In this document: positions 21,004-36,530 of the stretch, piece by piece
Layout: every line of letters begins with the position of its first letter
Numbering within the stretch: the stretch's first letter is position 1
Assembly: GCA_035079385.1 (NCBI GenBank)
Contig: JAVHKY010000088.1
Span: 1 to 64,000, forward strand
Direction: 5' to 3'
From: Aspidiotus rigidus
Taxonomy: Eukaryota > Arthropoda > Insecta > Hemiptera > Diaspididae
Length of the DNA stretch: 64,000 nucleotides
The notes under the pieces: model-generated
The model's database searches: none
What the model was told of the DNA's origin: nothing
Seen by the model: the letters and a program-made list of their open reading frames with translations, nothing else
Position numbers and translations under genes: made by a program

Positions 21004-21574
21004 TTAACGCAGATTACGAATTTCATGCTGATTCAGCAAAAAAACTTGACTACAAATCACAATTTTGAAAATTCGCTTTCTATGCAAAACTTGATTTTCA
21101 TCAGAAGAAAATTACTGGCGACAAAAATGATACCCAATAGTCCTATCCTAACCGAAATTTAACGCAGATTACGAATTTCATGCTGATTCAGGAACAGAAA
21201 CTTGACTACAGATCACAATATCAAAAATTCGAAATTATCGCTTTCTATGCAGAACCTAATTTTCATCAGAAAAAAATTACTGGCGACTAAAAATGATACC
21301 CAAAAGTCCTATCCTAACCGAAATTTAACGCAGATTACGATATTCATGCTGATTCAGCAAAAAAACTTGACTACAAATCACAATTTCGAAAATTCGAAAT
21401 TATCGCTTTCTATGCAAAACCTAATGTTCATCAGAAAAAAATTACTGGCGACTAAAAATGATACCCAATAGTCCTATCCTAACCGAAATTTAACGCAGAT
21501 TACGAATTTCATGCTGATTCAGCAAAAAAACTTGACTACAAATCACAATTTCGAAAATTTGTAATTATCGATTT

Positions 21575-22929
21575 CTATGCAAAACTTAATTTTCATCAGA
21601 AAAAAATTACTGGCGACTAAAAATGATACCCAATAGTCCTATCCTAACCGAAATTTAACGCAGATTACGAATTTCATGCTGATTCAGCAAAAAAACTTGA
21701 CTACAAATCACAATTTTGAAAATTCGCTTTCTATGCAAAACTTGATTTTCATCAGAAGAAAATTACTGGCGACAAAAATGATACCCAATAGTCCTATCCT
21801 AACCGAAATTTAACGCAGATTACGAATTTCATGCTGATTCAGGAACAGAAACTTGACTACAGATCACAATATGAAAAATTCGAAATTATCGCTTTCTATG
21901 CAGAACCTAATTTTCATCAGAAAAAAATTACTGGCGACTAAAAATGATACCCAATAGTCCTATTCTAACCGAAATTTAACGCAGATTACGAATTTCATGC
22001 TGATTCAGCAAAAAAACTTGACTACAAATCACAATTTTGAAAATTCGCTTTCTATGCAAAACTTGATTTTCATCAGAAGAAAATTACTGGCGACAAAAAT
22101 GATACTCAATAGTCCTATCCTAATCGAAATTTAACGCAGATTACAAATTTCACGCTGATCCAGCAAAAAAAATTGACTACAAATCACAATTTCGAAAATT
22201 CGAAATTACCGCTTCCTATGCAAAACCCAATTTTCATCAGAAAAAAATTACTGGCGACTAAAAATGATACCCAATAGTCCTATCCTAACCGAAATTTAAC
22301 GCAGATTACGAATTTCACGCTGATTCGGCAAAAAAACTTGACTACAAATCACAATTTTGAAAATTCGAAATTATGGCCTTCTTTGCAAAACTTAATTTTC
22401 ATCAGAAAATAATTACTGGCGACTGAAAATGATACCCAATAGTCCTATTGTAACCGAAATTCAACGCAGATTACGAATTTCATGCTGATTCAGCAAAAAA
22501 ACTTGACTACAAATCACAATTTCGAAAATTCGAAATTATCGCTTTCTATGCAAAACTTAATTTTCATCAGAAAAAAATTACTGGCGACTAAAAATGATAC
22601 CCAATAGTCCTATCCTAACCGAAATTTAACGCAGATTACGAATTTCATGCTGATTCAGCAAAAAAACTTGACTACAAATCAAAATTTCGAAAATTCGAAA
22701 TTATCGCTTTCTATGCAAAACTTAATTTTCATCAGAAAAAAATTACTGGCGACTAAAAATGATACCCAATAGTCCTATCCTAACCGAAATTTAACGCAGA
22801 TTACAAAATTCATGCTGATTCAGCAAAAAAACTTGACTACAAATCACAATTTCGAAAATTCGAAATTATCGCTTTCTATGCAAAACTTAATTTTCATCAG
22901 AAAAAAATTACTGGCGACTAAAAATGATA
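21575..22929 (+). repeat. Spacer block between higher-order units, copy 1
   Basis: It matches 29672-31026 at offset 8097. Shared private variants include GATACTCAATAG with CTGATCCAGC and the CAAATCAAAATTTCG monomer. It lies directly left of the first full 3233-bp unit. Confidence 0.75.
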
Positions 22930-25900
22930 CCCAATAGTCCTATCCTAACCGAAATTTAACGCAGATTACGAATTTCATGCTGATTCAGCAAAAAAACTTG
23001 ACTACAAATCACAATTTCGAAAATTCGAAATTATCGCTTTCTATGCAAAACTTAATTTTCATCAGAAAAAAATTACTGGCGACTAAAAATGATACCCAAT
23101 AGTCCTATCCTAACCGAAATTTAACGCAGATTACGAATTTCATGCTGATTCAGCAAAAAAACTTGACTACAAATCACAATTTCGAAAATTCGAAATTATC
23201 GCTTTCTATGCAAAACTTAATTTTCATCAGAAAAAAATTACTGGCGACTAAAAATGATACCCAATAGTCCTATCCTAACCGAAATTTAACGCAGATTACG
23301 AATTTCATGCTGATTCAGGAACAGAAACTTGACTACAGATCATAATATCAAAAATTCGAAATTATCGCTTTCTATGCAGAACCTAATTTTCATCAGAAAA
23401 AAATTACTGGCGACTAAAAATGATACCCAAAAGTCCTATCCTAACCGAAATTTAACGCAGATTACGATATTCATGCTGATTCAGCAAAAAAACTTGACTA
23501 GAAATCACAATTTCGAAAATTTGTAATTATCGATGTCTATGCAAAACTTAATTTTCATCAGAAAAAAATTACTGGCGGTTAAAAATGATACCCAATAGTC
23601 CTATCCTAACCGAAATTTAACGCGGATTACGAATTTCATGCTGATTCAGCAAAAAAACTTGACTACAAATCACAATTTTGAAAATTCGCTTTCTATGCAA
23701 AACTTGATTTTCATCAGAAGAAAATTACTGGCGACAAAAATGATACCTAAAAGTCCTATCCTAACCGAAATTTAACGCAGATTACGAATATCATGCTGAT
23801 TTAGCAAAAAAACTTGACTACAAATCACAATTTCGAAAATTTGTAATTATCGATTTCTATGCAAAACTTAATTTTCATCAGAAAAAAATTACTGGCGACT
23901 AAAAATGATACCCAATAGTCCTATCCTAACCGAAATTTAACGCAGATTACGAATTTCATGCTGATTCAGCAAAAAAACTTGACTACAAATCACAATTTTG
24001 AAAATTCGCTTTCTATGCAAAACTTGATTTTCATCAGAAGAAAATTACTGGCGACAAAAATGATACCCAATAGTCCTATCCTAATCGAAATTTAACGCAG
24101 ATTACAAATTTCACGCTGATTCAGCAAAAAAAATTGACTACAAATCACAATTTCGAAAATTCGAAATTACCGCTTCCTATGCAAAACCCAATTTTCATCA
24201 GAAAAAAATTACTGGCGACTAAAAATGATACCCAATAGTCCTATCCTAACCGAAATTTAACGCAGATTACGAATTTCATGCTGATTCGGCAAAAAAACTT
24301 GACTACAAATCACAATTTTGAAAATTCGAAATTATGGCATTCTTTGCAAAACTTAATTTTCATCAGAAAATAATTACTGGCGACTAAAAATGATACCCAA
24401 TAGTCCTATCCTAACCGAAATTCAACGCAGATTACGAATTTCATGCTGATTCAGCAAAAAAACTTGACTACAAATCACAATTTTGAAAATTCAAAATTAT
24501 CGCATTCTATGCAAAACTTGATTTTCATCAGAAGAAAATTACTGGCGACAAAAAATGATACCCAATAGTCCTATCCTAATCGAAATTTAACGCAGATTAC
24601 GAATTTCATGCTGATTCAGCAAAAAAACTTGACTACAAATCACAATTTCGAAAATTCGAAATTATCGCTTTCTATGCAAAACTTAATTTTCATCAGAAAA
24701 AAATTACTGGCGACTAAAAATGATACCCAATAGTCCTATCCTAACCGAAATTTAACGCAGATTACGAATTTCATGCTGATTCAGCAAAAAAACTTGACTA
24801 CAAATCACAATTTTGAAAATTCGCTTTCTATGCAAAACTTGATTTTCATCAGAAGAAAATTACTGGCGACAAAAATGATACCCAATAGTCCTATCCTAAC
24901 CGAAATTTAACGCAGATTACGAATATCATGCTGATTTAGCAAAAAATCTTGACTACAAATCACAATTTCAAAAATTTGAAATTATCGCTTTTAATCCAAA
25001 ACTTAATTTTCATCAGTAAAAAATTACTGGCGACTAAAAATGATACCCAATAGTCCTATCCTAACCGAAATTTAACGCGGATTACGAATTTCATGCTGAT
25101 TCAGCAAAAAAACTTGACTACAAATCACAATTTTGAAAATTCGCTTTCTATGCAAAACTTGATTTTCATCAGAAGAAAATTACTGGCGACAAAAATGATA
25201 CCTAAAAGTCCTATCCTAACCGAAATTTAACGCAGATTACGAATATCATGCTGATTTAGCAAAAAAACTTGACTACAAATCACAATTTCGAAAATTTGTA
25301 ATTATCGATTTCTATGCAAAACTTAATTTTCATCAGAAAAAAATTACTGGCGACTAAAAATGATACCCAATAGTCCTATCCTAACCGAAATTTAACGCAG
25401 ATTACGAATTTCATGCTGATTCAGCAAAAAAACTTGACTACAAATCACAATTTCGAAAATTTGTAATTATCGATTTCTATGCAAAACTTAATTTTCATCA
25501 GAAAAAAATTACTGGCGACTAAAAATGATACCCAATAGGCCTATCCTAACCGAAATTTAACGCAGATTACGAATTTCATGCTGATTCAGCAAAAAAACTT
25601 GACTACAAATCACAATTTTGAAAATTCGCTTTCTATGCAAAACTTGATTTTCATCAGAAGAAAATTACTGGCGACAAAAATGATACCCAATAGTCCTATC
25701 CTAACCGAAATTTAACGCAGATTACGTATTTCATGCTGATTCGGCAAAAAAACTTGACTCAATTTCGAAAATTCAAAATTATCGCTTTCTATGCAAAACT
25801 TCATTTTCATCAGAAAAAAATTACAAGCGACTAAAAATGATACCCAATAGTCCTATCCTAACCGAAATTTAACGCAGATTACGAATTTCATGCTGATTCA

Positions 25901-26162
25901 GCACGAAAACTTGACTACAAATCACAATTTCAAAAATTTGAAATTATCGCTTTCAATCCAAAACTTAATTTTCATCAGTAAAAAATTACTGGCGACTAAA
26001 AATGATACCCAATAGTCCTATCCTAACCGAAATTTAACGCGGATTACGAATTTCATGCTGATTCAGCAAAAAAACTTGACTACAAATCACAATTTTGAAA
26101 ATTCGCTTTCTATGCAAAACTTGATTTTCATCAGAAGAAAATTACTGGCGACAAAAATGATA
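22930..26162 (+). repeat. 3233-bp higher-order unit, copy 1
   Basis: A succession of about 20 monomers including the GGAACAGAAAC monomer (about 23316), CTGGCGGTTAAAAATG, several 156-bp forms, the AAAAAATCTTGAC variant (24941), AATAGGCC and the 157-bp form. Copies follow at offsets 3233 (adjacent) and 8097. Confidence 0.85.
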
Positions 26163-29100
26163 CCCAATAGTCCTATCCTAACCGAAATTTAACGCAGATT
26201 ACGAATTTCATGCTGATTCAGCAAAAAAACTTGACTACAAATCACAATTTCGAAAATTCGAAATTATCGCTTTCTATGCAAAACTTAATTTTCATCAGAA
26301 AAAAATTACTGGCGACTAAAAATGATACCCAATAGTCCTATCCTAACCGAAATTTAACGCAGATTACGAATTTCATGCTGATTCAGCAAAAAAACTTGAC
26401 TACAAATCACAATTTCGAAAATTCGAAATTATCGCTTTCTATGCAAAACTTAATTTTCATCAGAAAAAAATTACTGGCGACTAAAAATGATACCCAATAG
26501 TCCTATCCTAACCGAAATTTAACGCAGATTACGAATTTCATGCTGATTCAGGAACAGAAACTTGACTACAGATCATAATATCAAAAATTCGAAATTATCG
26601 CTTTCTATGCAGAACCTAATTTTCATCAGAAAAAAATTACTGGCGACTAAAAATGATACCCAAAAGTCCTATCCTAACCGAAATTTAACGCAGATTACGA
26701 TATTCATGCTGATTCAGCAAAAAAACTTGACTAGAAATCACAATTTCGAAAATTTGTAATTATCGATGTCTATGCAAAACTTAATTTTCATCAGAAAAAA
26801 ATTACTGGCGGTTAAAAATGATACCCAATAGTCCTATCCTAACCGAAATTTAACGCGGATTACGAATTTCATGCTGATTCAGCAAAAAAACTTGACTACA
26901 AATCACAATTTTGAAAATTCGCTTTCTATGCAAAACTTGATTTTCATCAGAAGAAAATTACTGGCGACAAAAATGATACCTAAAAGTCCTATCCTAACCG
27001 AAATTTAACGCAGATTACGAATATCATGCTGATTTAGCAAAAAAACTTGACTACAAATCACAATTTCGAAAATTTGTAATTATCGATTTCTATGCAAAAC
27101 TTAATTTTCATCAGAAAAAAATTACTGGCGACTAAAAATGATACCCAATAGTCCTATCCTAACCGAAATTTAACGCAGATTACGAATTTCATGCTGATTC
27201 AGCAAAAAAACTTGACTACAAATCACAATTTTGAAAATTCGCTTTCTATGCAAAACTTGATTTTCATCAGAAGAAAATTACTGGCGACAAAAATGATACC
27301 CAATAGTCCTATCCTAATCGAAATTTAACGCAGATTACAAATTTCACGCTGATTCAGCAAAAAAAATTGACTACAAATCACAATTTCGAAAATTCGAAAT
27401 TACCGCTTCCTATGCAAAACCCAATTTTCATCAGAAAAAAATTACTGGCGACTAAAAATGATACCCAATAGTCCTATCCTAACCGAAATTTAACGCAGAT
27501 TACGAATTTCATGCTGATTCGGCAAAAAAACTTGACTACAAATCACAATTTTGAAAATTCGAAATTATGGCATTCTTTGCAAAACTTAATTTTCATCAGA
27601 AAATAATTACTGGCGACTAAAAATGATACCCAATAGTCCTATCCTAACCGAAATTCAACGCAGATTACGAATTTCATGCTGATTCAGCAAAAAAACTTGA
27701 CTACAAATCACAATTTTGAAAATTCAAAATTATCGCATTCTATGCAAAACTTGATTTTCATCAGAAGAAAATTACTGGCGACAAAAAATGATACCCAATA
27801 GTCCTATCCTAATCGAAATTTAACGCAGATTACGAATTTCATGCTGATTCAGCAAAAAAACTTGACTACAAATCACAATTTCGAAAATTCGAAATTATCG
27901 CTTTCTATGCAAAACTTAATTTTCATCAGAAAAAAATTACTGGCGACTAAAAATGATACCCAATAGTCCTATCCTAACCGAAATTTAACGCAGATTACGA
28001 ATTTCATGCTGATTCAGCAAAAAAACTTGACTACAAATCACAATTTTGAAAATTCGCTTTCTATGCAAAACTTGATTTTCATCAGAAGAAAATTACTGGC
28101 GACAAAAATGATACCCAATAGTCCTATCCTAACCGAAATTTAACGCAGATTACGAATATCATGCTGATTTAGCAAAAAATCTTGACTACAAATCACAATT
28201 TCAAAAATTTGAAATTATCGCTTTTAATCCAAAACTTAATTTTCATCAGTAAAAAATTACTGGCGACTAAAAATGATACCCAATAGTCCTATCCTAACCG
28301 AAATTTAACGCGGATTACGAATTTCATGCTGATTCAGCAAAAAAACTTGACTACAAATCACAATTTTGAAAATTCGCTTTCTATGCAAAACTTGATTTTC
28401 ATCAGAAGAAAATTACTGGCGACAAAAATGATACCTAAAAGTCCTATCCTAACCGAAATTTAACGCAGATTACGAATATCATGCTGATTTAGCAAAAAAA
28501 CTTGACTACAAATCACAATTTCGAAAATTTGTAATTATCGATTTCTATGCAAAACTTAATTTTCATCAGAAAAAAATTACTGGCGACTAAAAATGATACC
28601 CAATAGTCCTATCCTAACCGAAATTTAACGCAGATTACGAATTTCATGCTGATTCAGCAAAAAAACTTGACTACAAATCACAATTTCGAAAATTTGTAAT
28701 TATCGATTTCTATGCAAAACTTAATTTTCATCAGAAAAAAATTACTGGCGACTAAAAATGATACCCAATAGGCCTATCCTAACCGAAATTTAACGCAGAT
28801 TACGAATTTCATGCTGATTCAGCAAAAAAACTTGACTACAAATCACAATTTTGAAAATTCGCTTTCTATGCAAAACTTGATTTTCATCAGAAGAAAATTA
28901 CTGGCGACAAAAATGATACCCAATAGTCCTATCCTAACCGAAATTTAACGCAGATTACGTATTTCATGCTGATTCGGCAAAAAAACTTGACTCAATTTCG
29001 AAAATTCAAAATTATCGCTTTCTATGCAAAACTTCATTTTCATCAGAAAAAAATTACAAGCGACTAAAAATGATACCCAATAGTCCTATCCTAACCGAAA

Positions 29101-29395
29101 TTTAACGCAGATTACGAATTTCATGCTGATTCAGCACGAAAACTTGACTACAAATCACAATTTCAAAAATTTGAAATTATCGCTTTCAATCCAAAACTTA
29201 ATTTTCATCAGTAAAAAATTACTGGCGACTAAAAATGATACCCAATAGTCCTATCCTAACCGAAATTTAACGCGGATTACGAATTTCATGCTGATTCAGC
29301 AAAAAAACTTGACTACAAATCACAATTTTGAAAATTCGCTTTCTATGCAAAACTTGATTTTCATCAGAAGAAAATTACTGGCGACAAAAATGATA
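26163..29395 (+). repeat. 3233-bp higher-order unit, copy 2
   Basis: Directly adjacent to copy 1. The private AAAAAATCTTGAC variant recurs exactly 3233 bp later (28174), and a 65-codon open frame made by the CCCAAAAGTCC variant recurs at the same offset. A true tandem higher-order doubling. Confidence 0.85.
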
Positions 29396-29671
29396 CCCAA
29401 TAGTCCTATCCTAATCGAAATTTAACGCAGATTACAAATTTCACGCTGATTCAGCAAAAAAAATTGACTACAAATCACAATTTCGAAAATTCGAAATTAC
29501 CGCTTCCTATGCAAAACCCAATTTTCATCAGAAAAAAATTACTGGCGACTAAAAATGATACCCAATAGTCCTATCCTAACCGAAATTTAACGCAGATTAC
29601 GAATTTCATGCTGATTCAGCAAAAAAACTTGACTACAAATCACAATTTCGAAAATTCGAAATTATCGCTTT

Positions 29672-31026
29672 CTATGCAAAACTTAATTTTCATCAGAAAA
29701 AAATTACTGGCGACTAAAAATGATACCCAATAGTCCTATCCTAACCGAAATTTAACGCAGATTACGAATTTCATGCTGATTCAGCAAAAAAACTTGACTA
29801 CAAATCACAATTTTGAAAATTCGCTTTCTATGCAAAACTTGATTTTCATCAGAAGAAAATTACTGGCGACAAAAATGATACCCAATAGTCCTATCCTAAC
29901 CGAAATTTAACGCAGATTACGAATTTCATGCTGATTCAGGAACAGAAACTTGACTACAGATCACAATATGAAAAATTCGAAATTATCGCTTTCTATGCAG
30001 AACCTAATTTTCATCAGAAAAAAATTACTGGCGACTAAAAATGATACCCAATAGTCCTATTCTAACCGAAATTTAACGCAGATTACGAATTTCATGCTGA
30101 TTCAGCAAAAAAACTTGACTACAAATCACAATTTTGAAAATTCGCTTTCTATGCAAAACTTGATTTTCATCAGAAGAAAATTACTGGCGACAAAAATGAT
30201 ACTCAATAGTCCTATCCTAATCGAAATTTAACGCAGATTACAAATTTCACGCTGATCCAGCAAAAAAAATTGACTACAAATCACAATTTCGAAAATTCGA
30301 AATTACCGCTTCCTATGCAAAACCCAATTTTCATCAGAAAAAAATTACTGGCGACTAAAAATGATACCCAATAGTCCTATCCTAACCGAAATTTAACGCA
30401 GATTACGAATTTCACGCTGATTCGGCAAAAAAACTTGACTACAAATCACAATTTTGAAAATTCGAAATTATGGCCTTCTTTGCAAAACTTAATTTTCATC
30501 AGAAAATAATTACTGGCGACTGAAAATGATACCCAATAGTCCTATTGTAACCGAAATTCAACGCAGATTACGAATTTCATGCTGATTCAGCAAAAAAACT
30601 TGACTACAAATCACAATTTCGAAAATTCGAAATTATCGCTTTCTATGCAAAACTTAATTTTCATCAGAAAAAAATTACTGGCGACTAAAAATGATACCCA
30701 ATAGTCCTATCCTAACCGAAATTTAACGCAGATTACGAATTTCATGCTGATTCAGCAAAAAAACTTGACTACAAATCAAAATTTCGAAAATTCGAAATTA
30801 TCGCTTTCTATGCAAAACTTAATTTTCATCAGAAAAAAATTACTGGCGACTAAAAATGATACCCAATAGTCCTATCCTAACCGAAATTTAACGCAGATTA
30901 CAAAATTCATGCTGATTCAGCAAAAAAACTTGACTACAAATCACAATTTCGAAAATTCGAAATTATCGCTTTCTATGCAAAACTTAATTTTCATCAGAAA
31001 AAAATTACTGGCGACTAAAAATGATA
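29672..31026 (+). repeat. Spacer block between higher-order units, copy 2
   Basis: Counterpart of 21575-22929 at offset 8097. It carries GATACTCAATAG with CTGATCCAGC and the CAAATCAAAATTTCG monomer, and again precedes a 3233-bp unit. Confidence 0.75.
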
Positions 31027-34000
31027 CCCAATAGTCCTATCCTAACCGAAATTTAACGCAGATTACGAATTTCATGCTGATTCAGCAAAAAAACTTGACT
31101 ACAAATCACAATTTCGAAAATTCGAAATTATCGCTTTCTATGCAAAACTTAATTTTCATCAGAAAAAAATTACTGGCGACTAAAAATGATACCCAATAGT
31201 CCTATCCTAACCGAAATTTAACGCAGATTACGAATTTCATGCTGATTCAGCAAAAAAACTTGACTACAAATCACAATTTCGAAAATTCGAAATTATCGCT
31301 TTCTATGCAAAACTTAATTTTCATCAGAAAAAAATTACTGGCGACTAAAAATGATACCCAATAGTCCTATCCTAACCGAAATTTAACGCAGATTACGAAT
31401 TTCATGCTGATTCAGGAACAGAAACTTGACTACAGATCATAATATCAAAAATTCGAAATTATCGCTTTCTATGCAGAACCTAATTTTCATCAGAAAAAAA
31501 TTACTGGCGACTAAAAATGATACCCAAAAGTCCTATCCTAACCGAAATTTAACGCAGATTACGATATTCATGCTGATTCAGCAAAAAAACTTGACTAGAA
31601 ATCACAATTTCGAAAATTTGTAATTATCGATGTCTATGCAAAACTTAATTTTCATCAGAAAAAAATTACTGGCGGTTAAAAATGATACCCAATAGTCCTA
31701 TCCTAACCGAAATTTAACGCGGATTACGAATTTCATGCTGATTCAGCAAAAAAACTTGACTACAAATCACAATTTTGAAAATTCGCTTTCTATGCAAAAC
31801 TTGATTTTCATCAGAAGAAAATTACTGGCGACAAAAATGATACCTAAAAGTCCTATCCTAACCGAAATTTAACGCAGATTACGAATATCATGCTGATTTA
31901 GCAAAAAAACTTGACTACAAATCACAATTTCGAAAATTTGTAATTATCGATTTCTATGCAAAACTTAATTTTCATCAGAAAAAAATTACTGGCGACTAAA
32001 AATGATACCCAATAGTCCTATCCTAACCGAAATTTAACGCAGATTACGAATTTCATGCTGATTCAGCAAAAAAACTTGACTACAAATCACAATTTTGAAA
32101 ATTCGCTTTCTATGCAAAACTTGATTTTCATCAGAAGAAAATTACTGGCGACAAAAATGATACCCAATAGTCCTATCCTAATCGAAATTTAACGCAGATT
32201 ACAAATTTCACGCTGATTCAGCAAAAAAAATTGACTACAAATCACAATTTCGAAAATTCGAAATTACCGCTTCCTATGCAAAACCCAATTTTCATCAGAA
32301 AAAAATTACTGGCGACTAAAAATGATACCCAATAGTCCTATCCTAACCGAAATTTAACGCAGATTACGAATTTCATGCTGATTCGGCAAAAAAACTTGAC
32401 TACAAATCACAATTTTGAAAATTCGAAATTATGGCATTCTTTGCAAAACTTAATTTTCATCAGAAAATAATTACTGGCGACTAAAAATGATACCCAATAG
32501 TCCTATCCTAACCGAAATTCAACGCAGATTACGAATTTCATGCTGATTCAGCAAAAAAACTTGACTACAAATCACAATTTTGAAAATTCAAAATTATCGC
32601 ATTCTATGCAAAACTTGATTTTCATCAGAAGAAAATTACTGGCGACAAAAAATGATACCCAATAGTCCTATCCTAATCGAAATTTAACGCAGATTACGAA
32701 TTTCATGCTGATTCAGCAAAAAAACTTGACTACAAATCACAATTTCGAAAATTCGAAATTATCGCTTTCTATGCAAAACTTAATTTTCATCAGAAAAAAA
32801 TTACTGGCGACTAAAAATGATACCCAATAGTCCTATCCTAACCGAAATTTAACGCAGATTACGAATTTCATGCTGATTCAGCAAAAAAACTTGACTACAA
32901 ATCACAATTTTGAAAATTCGCTTTCTATGCAAAACTTGATTTTCATCAGAAGAAAATTACTGGCGACAAAAATGATACCCAATAGTCCTATCCTAACCGA
33001 AATTTAACGCAGATTACGAATATCATGCTGATTTAGCAAAAAAACTTGACTACAAATCACAATTTCAAAAATTTGAAATTATCGCTTTTAATCCAAAACT
33101 TAATTTTCATCAGTAAAAAATTACTGGCGACTAAAAATGATACCCAATAGTCCTATCCTAACCGAAATTTAACGCGGATTACGAATTTCATGCTGATTCA
33201 GCAAAAAAACTTGACTACAAATCACAATTTTGAAAATTCGCTTTCTATGCAAAACTTGATTTTCATCAGAAGAAAATTACTGGCGACAAAAATGATACCT
33301 AAAAGTCCTATCCTAACCGAAATTTAACGCAGATTACGAATATCATGCTGATTTAGCAAAAAAACTTGACTACAAATCACAATTTCGAAAATTTGTAATT
33401 ATCGATTTCTATGCAAAACTTAATTTTCATCAGAAAAAAATTACTGGCGACTAAAAATGATACCCAATAGTCCTATCCTAACCGAAATTTAACGCAGATT
33501 ACGAATTTCATGCTGATTCAGCAAAAAAACTTGACTACAAATCACAATTTCGAAAATTTGTAATTATCGATTTCTATGCAAAACTTAATTTTCATCAGAA
33601 AAAAATTACTGGCGACTAAAAATGATACCCAATAGGCCTATCCTAACCGAAATTTAACGCAGATTACGAATTTCATGCTGATTCAGCAAAAAAACTTGAC
33701 TACAAATCACAATTTTGAAAATTCGCTTTCTATGCAAAACTTGATTTTCATCAGAAGAAAATTACTGGCGACAAAAATGATACCCAATAGTCCTATCCTA
33801 ACCGAAATTTAACGCAGATTACGTATTTCATGCTGATTCGGCAAAAAAACTTGACTCAATTTCGAAAATTCAAAATTATCGCTTTCTATGCAAAACTTCA
33901 TTTTCATCAGAAAAAAATTACAAGCGACTAAAAATGATACCCAATAGTCCTATCCTAACCGAAATTTAACGCAGATTACGAATTTCATGCTGATTCAGCA

Positions 34001-34259
34001 CGAAAACTTGACTACAAATCACAATTTCAAAAATTTGAAATTATCGCTTTCAATCCAAAACTTAATTTTCATCAGTAAAAAATTACTGGCGACTAAAAAT
34101 GATACCCAATAGTCCTATCCTAACCGAAATTTAACGCGGATTACGAATTTCATGCTGATTCAGCAAAAAAACTTGACTACAAATCACAATTTTGAAAATT
34201 CGCTTTCTATGCAAAACTTGATTTTCATCAGAAGAAAATTACTGGCGACAAAAATGATA
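31027..34259 (+). repeat. 3233-bp higher-order unit, copy 3
   Basis: It matches copy 1 at 8097 and copy 2 at 4864. It has AAAAAAACTTGAC where copies 1 and 2 have AAAAAATCTTGAC, so copies 1 and 2 are the closer pair. That suggests the large block was duplicated before the local 3233-bp doubling, or that conversion reversed the change here. Confidence 0.83.
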
Positions 34260-36530
34260 CCCAATAGTCCTATCCTAATCGAAATTTAACGCAGATTACA
34301 AATTTCACGCTGATTCAGCAAAAAAAATTGACTACAAATCACAATTTCGAAAATTCGAAATTACCGCTTCCTATGCAAAACCCAATTTTCATCAGAAAAA
34401 AATTACTGGCGACTAAAAATGATACCCAATAGTCCTATCCTAACCGAAATTTAACGCAGATTACGAATTTCATGCTGATTCGGCAAAAAAACTTGACTAC
34501 AAATCACAATTTTGAAAATTCGAAATTATGGCTTTCTTTGCAAAACTTAATTTTCATCAGAAAATAATTACTGGCGACTGAAAATGATACCCAATAGTCC
34601 TATTGTAACCGAAATTCAACGCAGATTACAAATTCCATGCTGATTCAGCAAACAAATTTGACTAGGAATCACAATTTCGGAAAATTCAAAACTATCGCTT
34701 TCTATGCAAAACTTAATTTTCATCAGAAAAAAATTACTGGCGACTAAAAATGATACCCAATAGTCCTATCCTAAACGAAATTTAACGCAGATTACGAATT
34801 TCATGCTGATTCAGCACGAAAACTTGACTACAAATCACAATTTCAAAAATTCGAAATTATCGCTTTCAATGCAAAACTTAATTTTCATCAGAAAAAAATA
34901 CTGGCGACTAAAAATGATACCCAATAGTCCTATTGTAATCGAAATTTAACGCAGATTACAAATTTCACGCTGATTCAGCAAAAAAAATTGACTACAAATC
35001 ACAATTTCGAAAATTCGAAATTACCGCTTCCTATGCAAAACCCAATTTTCATCAGAAAAAAATTACTGGCGACAAAAATGATACCCAATAGTCCTATCCT
35101 AACCGAAATTTAACGCAGATTACGAATTTCATGCTGATTCAGCAAAAAAACTTGACTACAAATCACAATTTCGAAAATTTGTAATTATCGATGTCTATGC
35201 AAAACTTAATTTTCATCAGAAAAAAATTACTGGCGACTAAAAATGATACCCAATAGTCCTATCCTAACCGAAATTTAACGCGGATTACGAATTTCATGCT
35301 GATTTAGCAAAAAAACTTGACTACAAATCACAATTTCGAAAATTTGTAATTATCGATTTCTATGCAAAACTTAATTTTCGTCAGAAAAAAATTACTGGCG
35401 ACTAAAAATGATACCCAATAGTCCTATCCTAAACGAAATTTAACGCAGATTACGAATTTCATGCTGATTCAGCACGAAAACTTGACTACAAATCACAATT
35501 TCAAAAATTCGAAATTATCGCTTTCAATGCAAAACTTAATTTTCATCAGAAAAAAATACTGGCGACTAAAAATGATACCCAATAGTCCTATTGTAACCGA
35601 AATTTAACGCAGATTACGAATTTCATGTTGATTCAGCAAAAAAACTTGACTACAAATCACAATTTCGAAAATTCAAAAGTATCGCTTTCTCTGCAAAACT
35701 TGATTTTCATCAGAAAATAATTACTGGCGACTAAAAATGATACCCAATAGTCCTATTGTAACCGAAATTTAACGCAGATTACGAATTTCATGTTGATTCA
35801 GCAAAAAAACTTGACTACAAATCACAATTTCGAAAATTCAAAAGTATCGCTTTCTCTGCAAAACTTGATTTTCATCAGAAAATAATTACTGGCGACTAAA
35901 AATGATACCCAATAGTCCTATCCTAATCGAAATTTAACGCAGATTACAAATTTCACGCTGATTCAGCAAAAAAAATTGACTACAAATCACAATTTCGAAA
36001 ATTCGAAATTACCGCTTCCTATGCAAAACCCAATTTTCATCAGAAAAAAATTACTGGCGACAAAAATGATACCCAATAGTCCTATCCTAACCGAAATTTA
36101 ACGCAGATTACGAATTTCATGCTGATTCAGCAAAAAAACTTGACTACAAATCACAATTTCGAAAATTCGAAATTATCGCTTTCTATGCAAAACTTAATTT
36201 TCATCAGAAAAAAATTACTGGCGACTAAAAATGATACCCAATAGTCCTATCCGACCCGAAATTTAACGCAGACTACGAATTTCATTCTGATTCAGCAAAA
36301 AAACTTGACTACAAATCACAATTTTGAAAATTCAAAATTATCGCATTCTATGCAAAACTTAATTTTCATCAGAAAAAAAATACCGTCCGCAAAAAATGAT
36401 ACCCAATAGTCCTATCCTAACCGAAATTTAACGCAGATTACGAATTTCATGCTGATTCAGCAAAAAAACTTTACTACAAATCACAATTTCGAAAATTCGA
36501 AATTATCGCTTTCTATGCAAAACTTAATGT
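34260..36530 (+). repeat. Mixed-variant satellite stretch
   Basis: About 14 monomers of mixed type: the ACCGCTTCC monomer (four times), the GACTGAAAATG, CACGAAAAC and GTTGATTCAGC monomers, and one ATACCGTCCGC. The TTGTAACC plus AAAGTATCGC monomer occurs twice in tandem (about 35575 and 35740). No long copy of the whole stretch was seen elsewhere. Confidence 0.6.
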
